A model generated the notes under the pieces. The model worked only from the letters and a program-made list of their open reading frames with translations, had not been told where the DNA came from and searched no databases. From positions 1-58,313 of the forward strand of contig JAPLWX010000025.1 in the NCBI GenBank assembly GCA_026396415.1: a stretch of 58,313 nucleotides of DNA. The letters are read 5' to 3'. The DNA comes from Microcaldota archaeon. GTDB taxonomy: Archaea > Micrarchaeota > Micrarchaeia > Anstonellales > Anstonellaceae. Every line of letters begins with the position of its first letter. Position 1 is the stretch's first letter. Made by a program: the position numbers and the translations under genes. This document shows, in pieces, positions 58,298-58,313 of this stretch.

Positions 58298-58313
58298 TGG
58301 CACACCGTGTTTA
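58297..58313 (+). CDS. Partial gene at window edge
   Basis: Only the first five codons (MAHRV) are inside the window. The ATG directly follows the 24-base palindrome, so the gene may encode the protein that binds it, for example an antitoxin. Nothing else can be said. Confidence 0.4.

Overview
The window is a piece of an archaeal chromosome, most likely from a DPANN-type lineage (Micrarchaeota or Diapherotrites come closest by feel; I cannot prove the phylum without a search). The archaeal markers are RNA polymerase subunit L, exosome subunit Csl4, ribosomal proteins eS1 (S3Ae) and uS15, archaeal-type PEP carboxylase, a geranylgeranyl-reductase-family flavoprotein, the AsnRS-like asparagine synthetase, an ER/archaeal-type signal peptidase, and a tRNA-Cys gene with a textbook bulge-helix-bulge intron. 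Promoters look archaeal: TATA boxes about 22-30 bases before an ATG imply many leaderless mRNAs, while a second class of genes carries strong GGAGGTG-like ribosome binding sites and often TTG or GTG starts.

Layout. 77-7494: a 1091-residue protein with a phosphoribosyltransferase-like domain, a RibL-like nucleotidyltransferase, an unknown protein, a thioredoxin-domain protein and asnS. 7564-14379: paired covarying hairpin repeats, a Walker ATPase, a RelBE-type toxin-antitoxin (TA) pair, a TrmB regulator divergent from a transporter plus cysteine-rich protein operon, and a second TA pair. 14369-17375: ppcA, the AsnRS-like asparagine synthetase and a divergent AsnC-family regulator. 17509-20935: two secreted beta-helix glycoproteins, one with frameshifted dockerin-like repeats. 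21175-28390: a helical-repeat protein, a lipid reductase, and a second TrmB regulator divergent from a two-gene operon ending in a paralogue of the cysteine-rich protein. 28391-35011: accessory genes including a TumE/TumA-like TA pair, an acidic micro-protein, MEMO1 and a PEP-synthase-like gene broken by a 9-base homopolymer. 35105-46579: core information genes (SPase I, rpoL, csl4, eS1, uS15 with a structured leader, valS) mixed with membrane and secreted proteins. 46657-58313: UppP, an HD hydrolase, intron-containing tRNA-Cys, an OPT transporter, TPR and transglutaminase-like proteins, argH, and a repeat-rich right edge with a strong palindromic operator.

How the parts fit. Asparagine is made by the AsnRS paralogue and charged by AsnS; PEP carboxylase would supply oxaloacetate towards aspartate. 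Secreted proteins, signal peptidase, UppP (lipid-carrier recycling) and N-glycosylation sequons together suggest an elaborated cell surface. The least explained parts are the two parallel TrmB / cysteine-rich loci, a promoter element shared by three unrelated large genes (starts at 3352, 31843 and 35011), the three-way-junction RNA before uS15, and two families of hairpin repeats whose stems covary.
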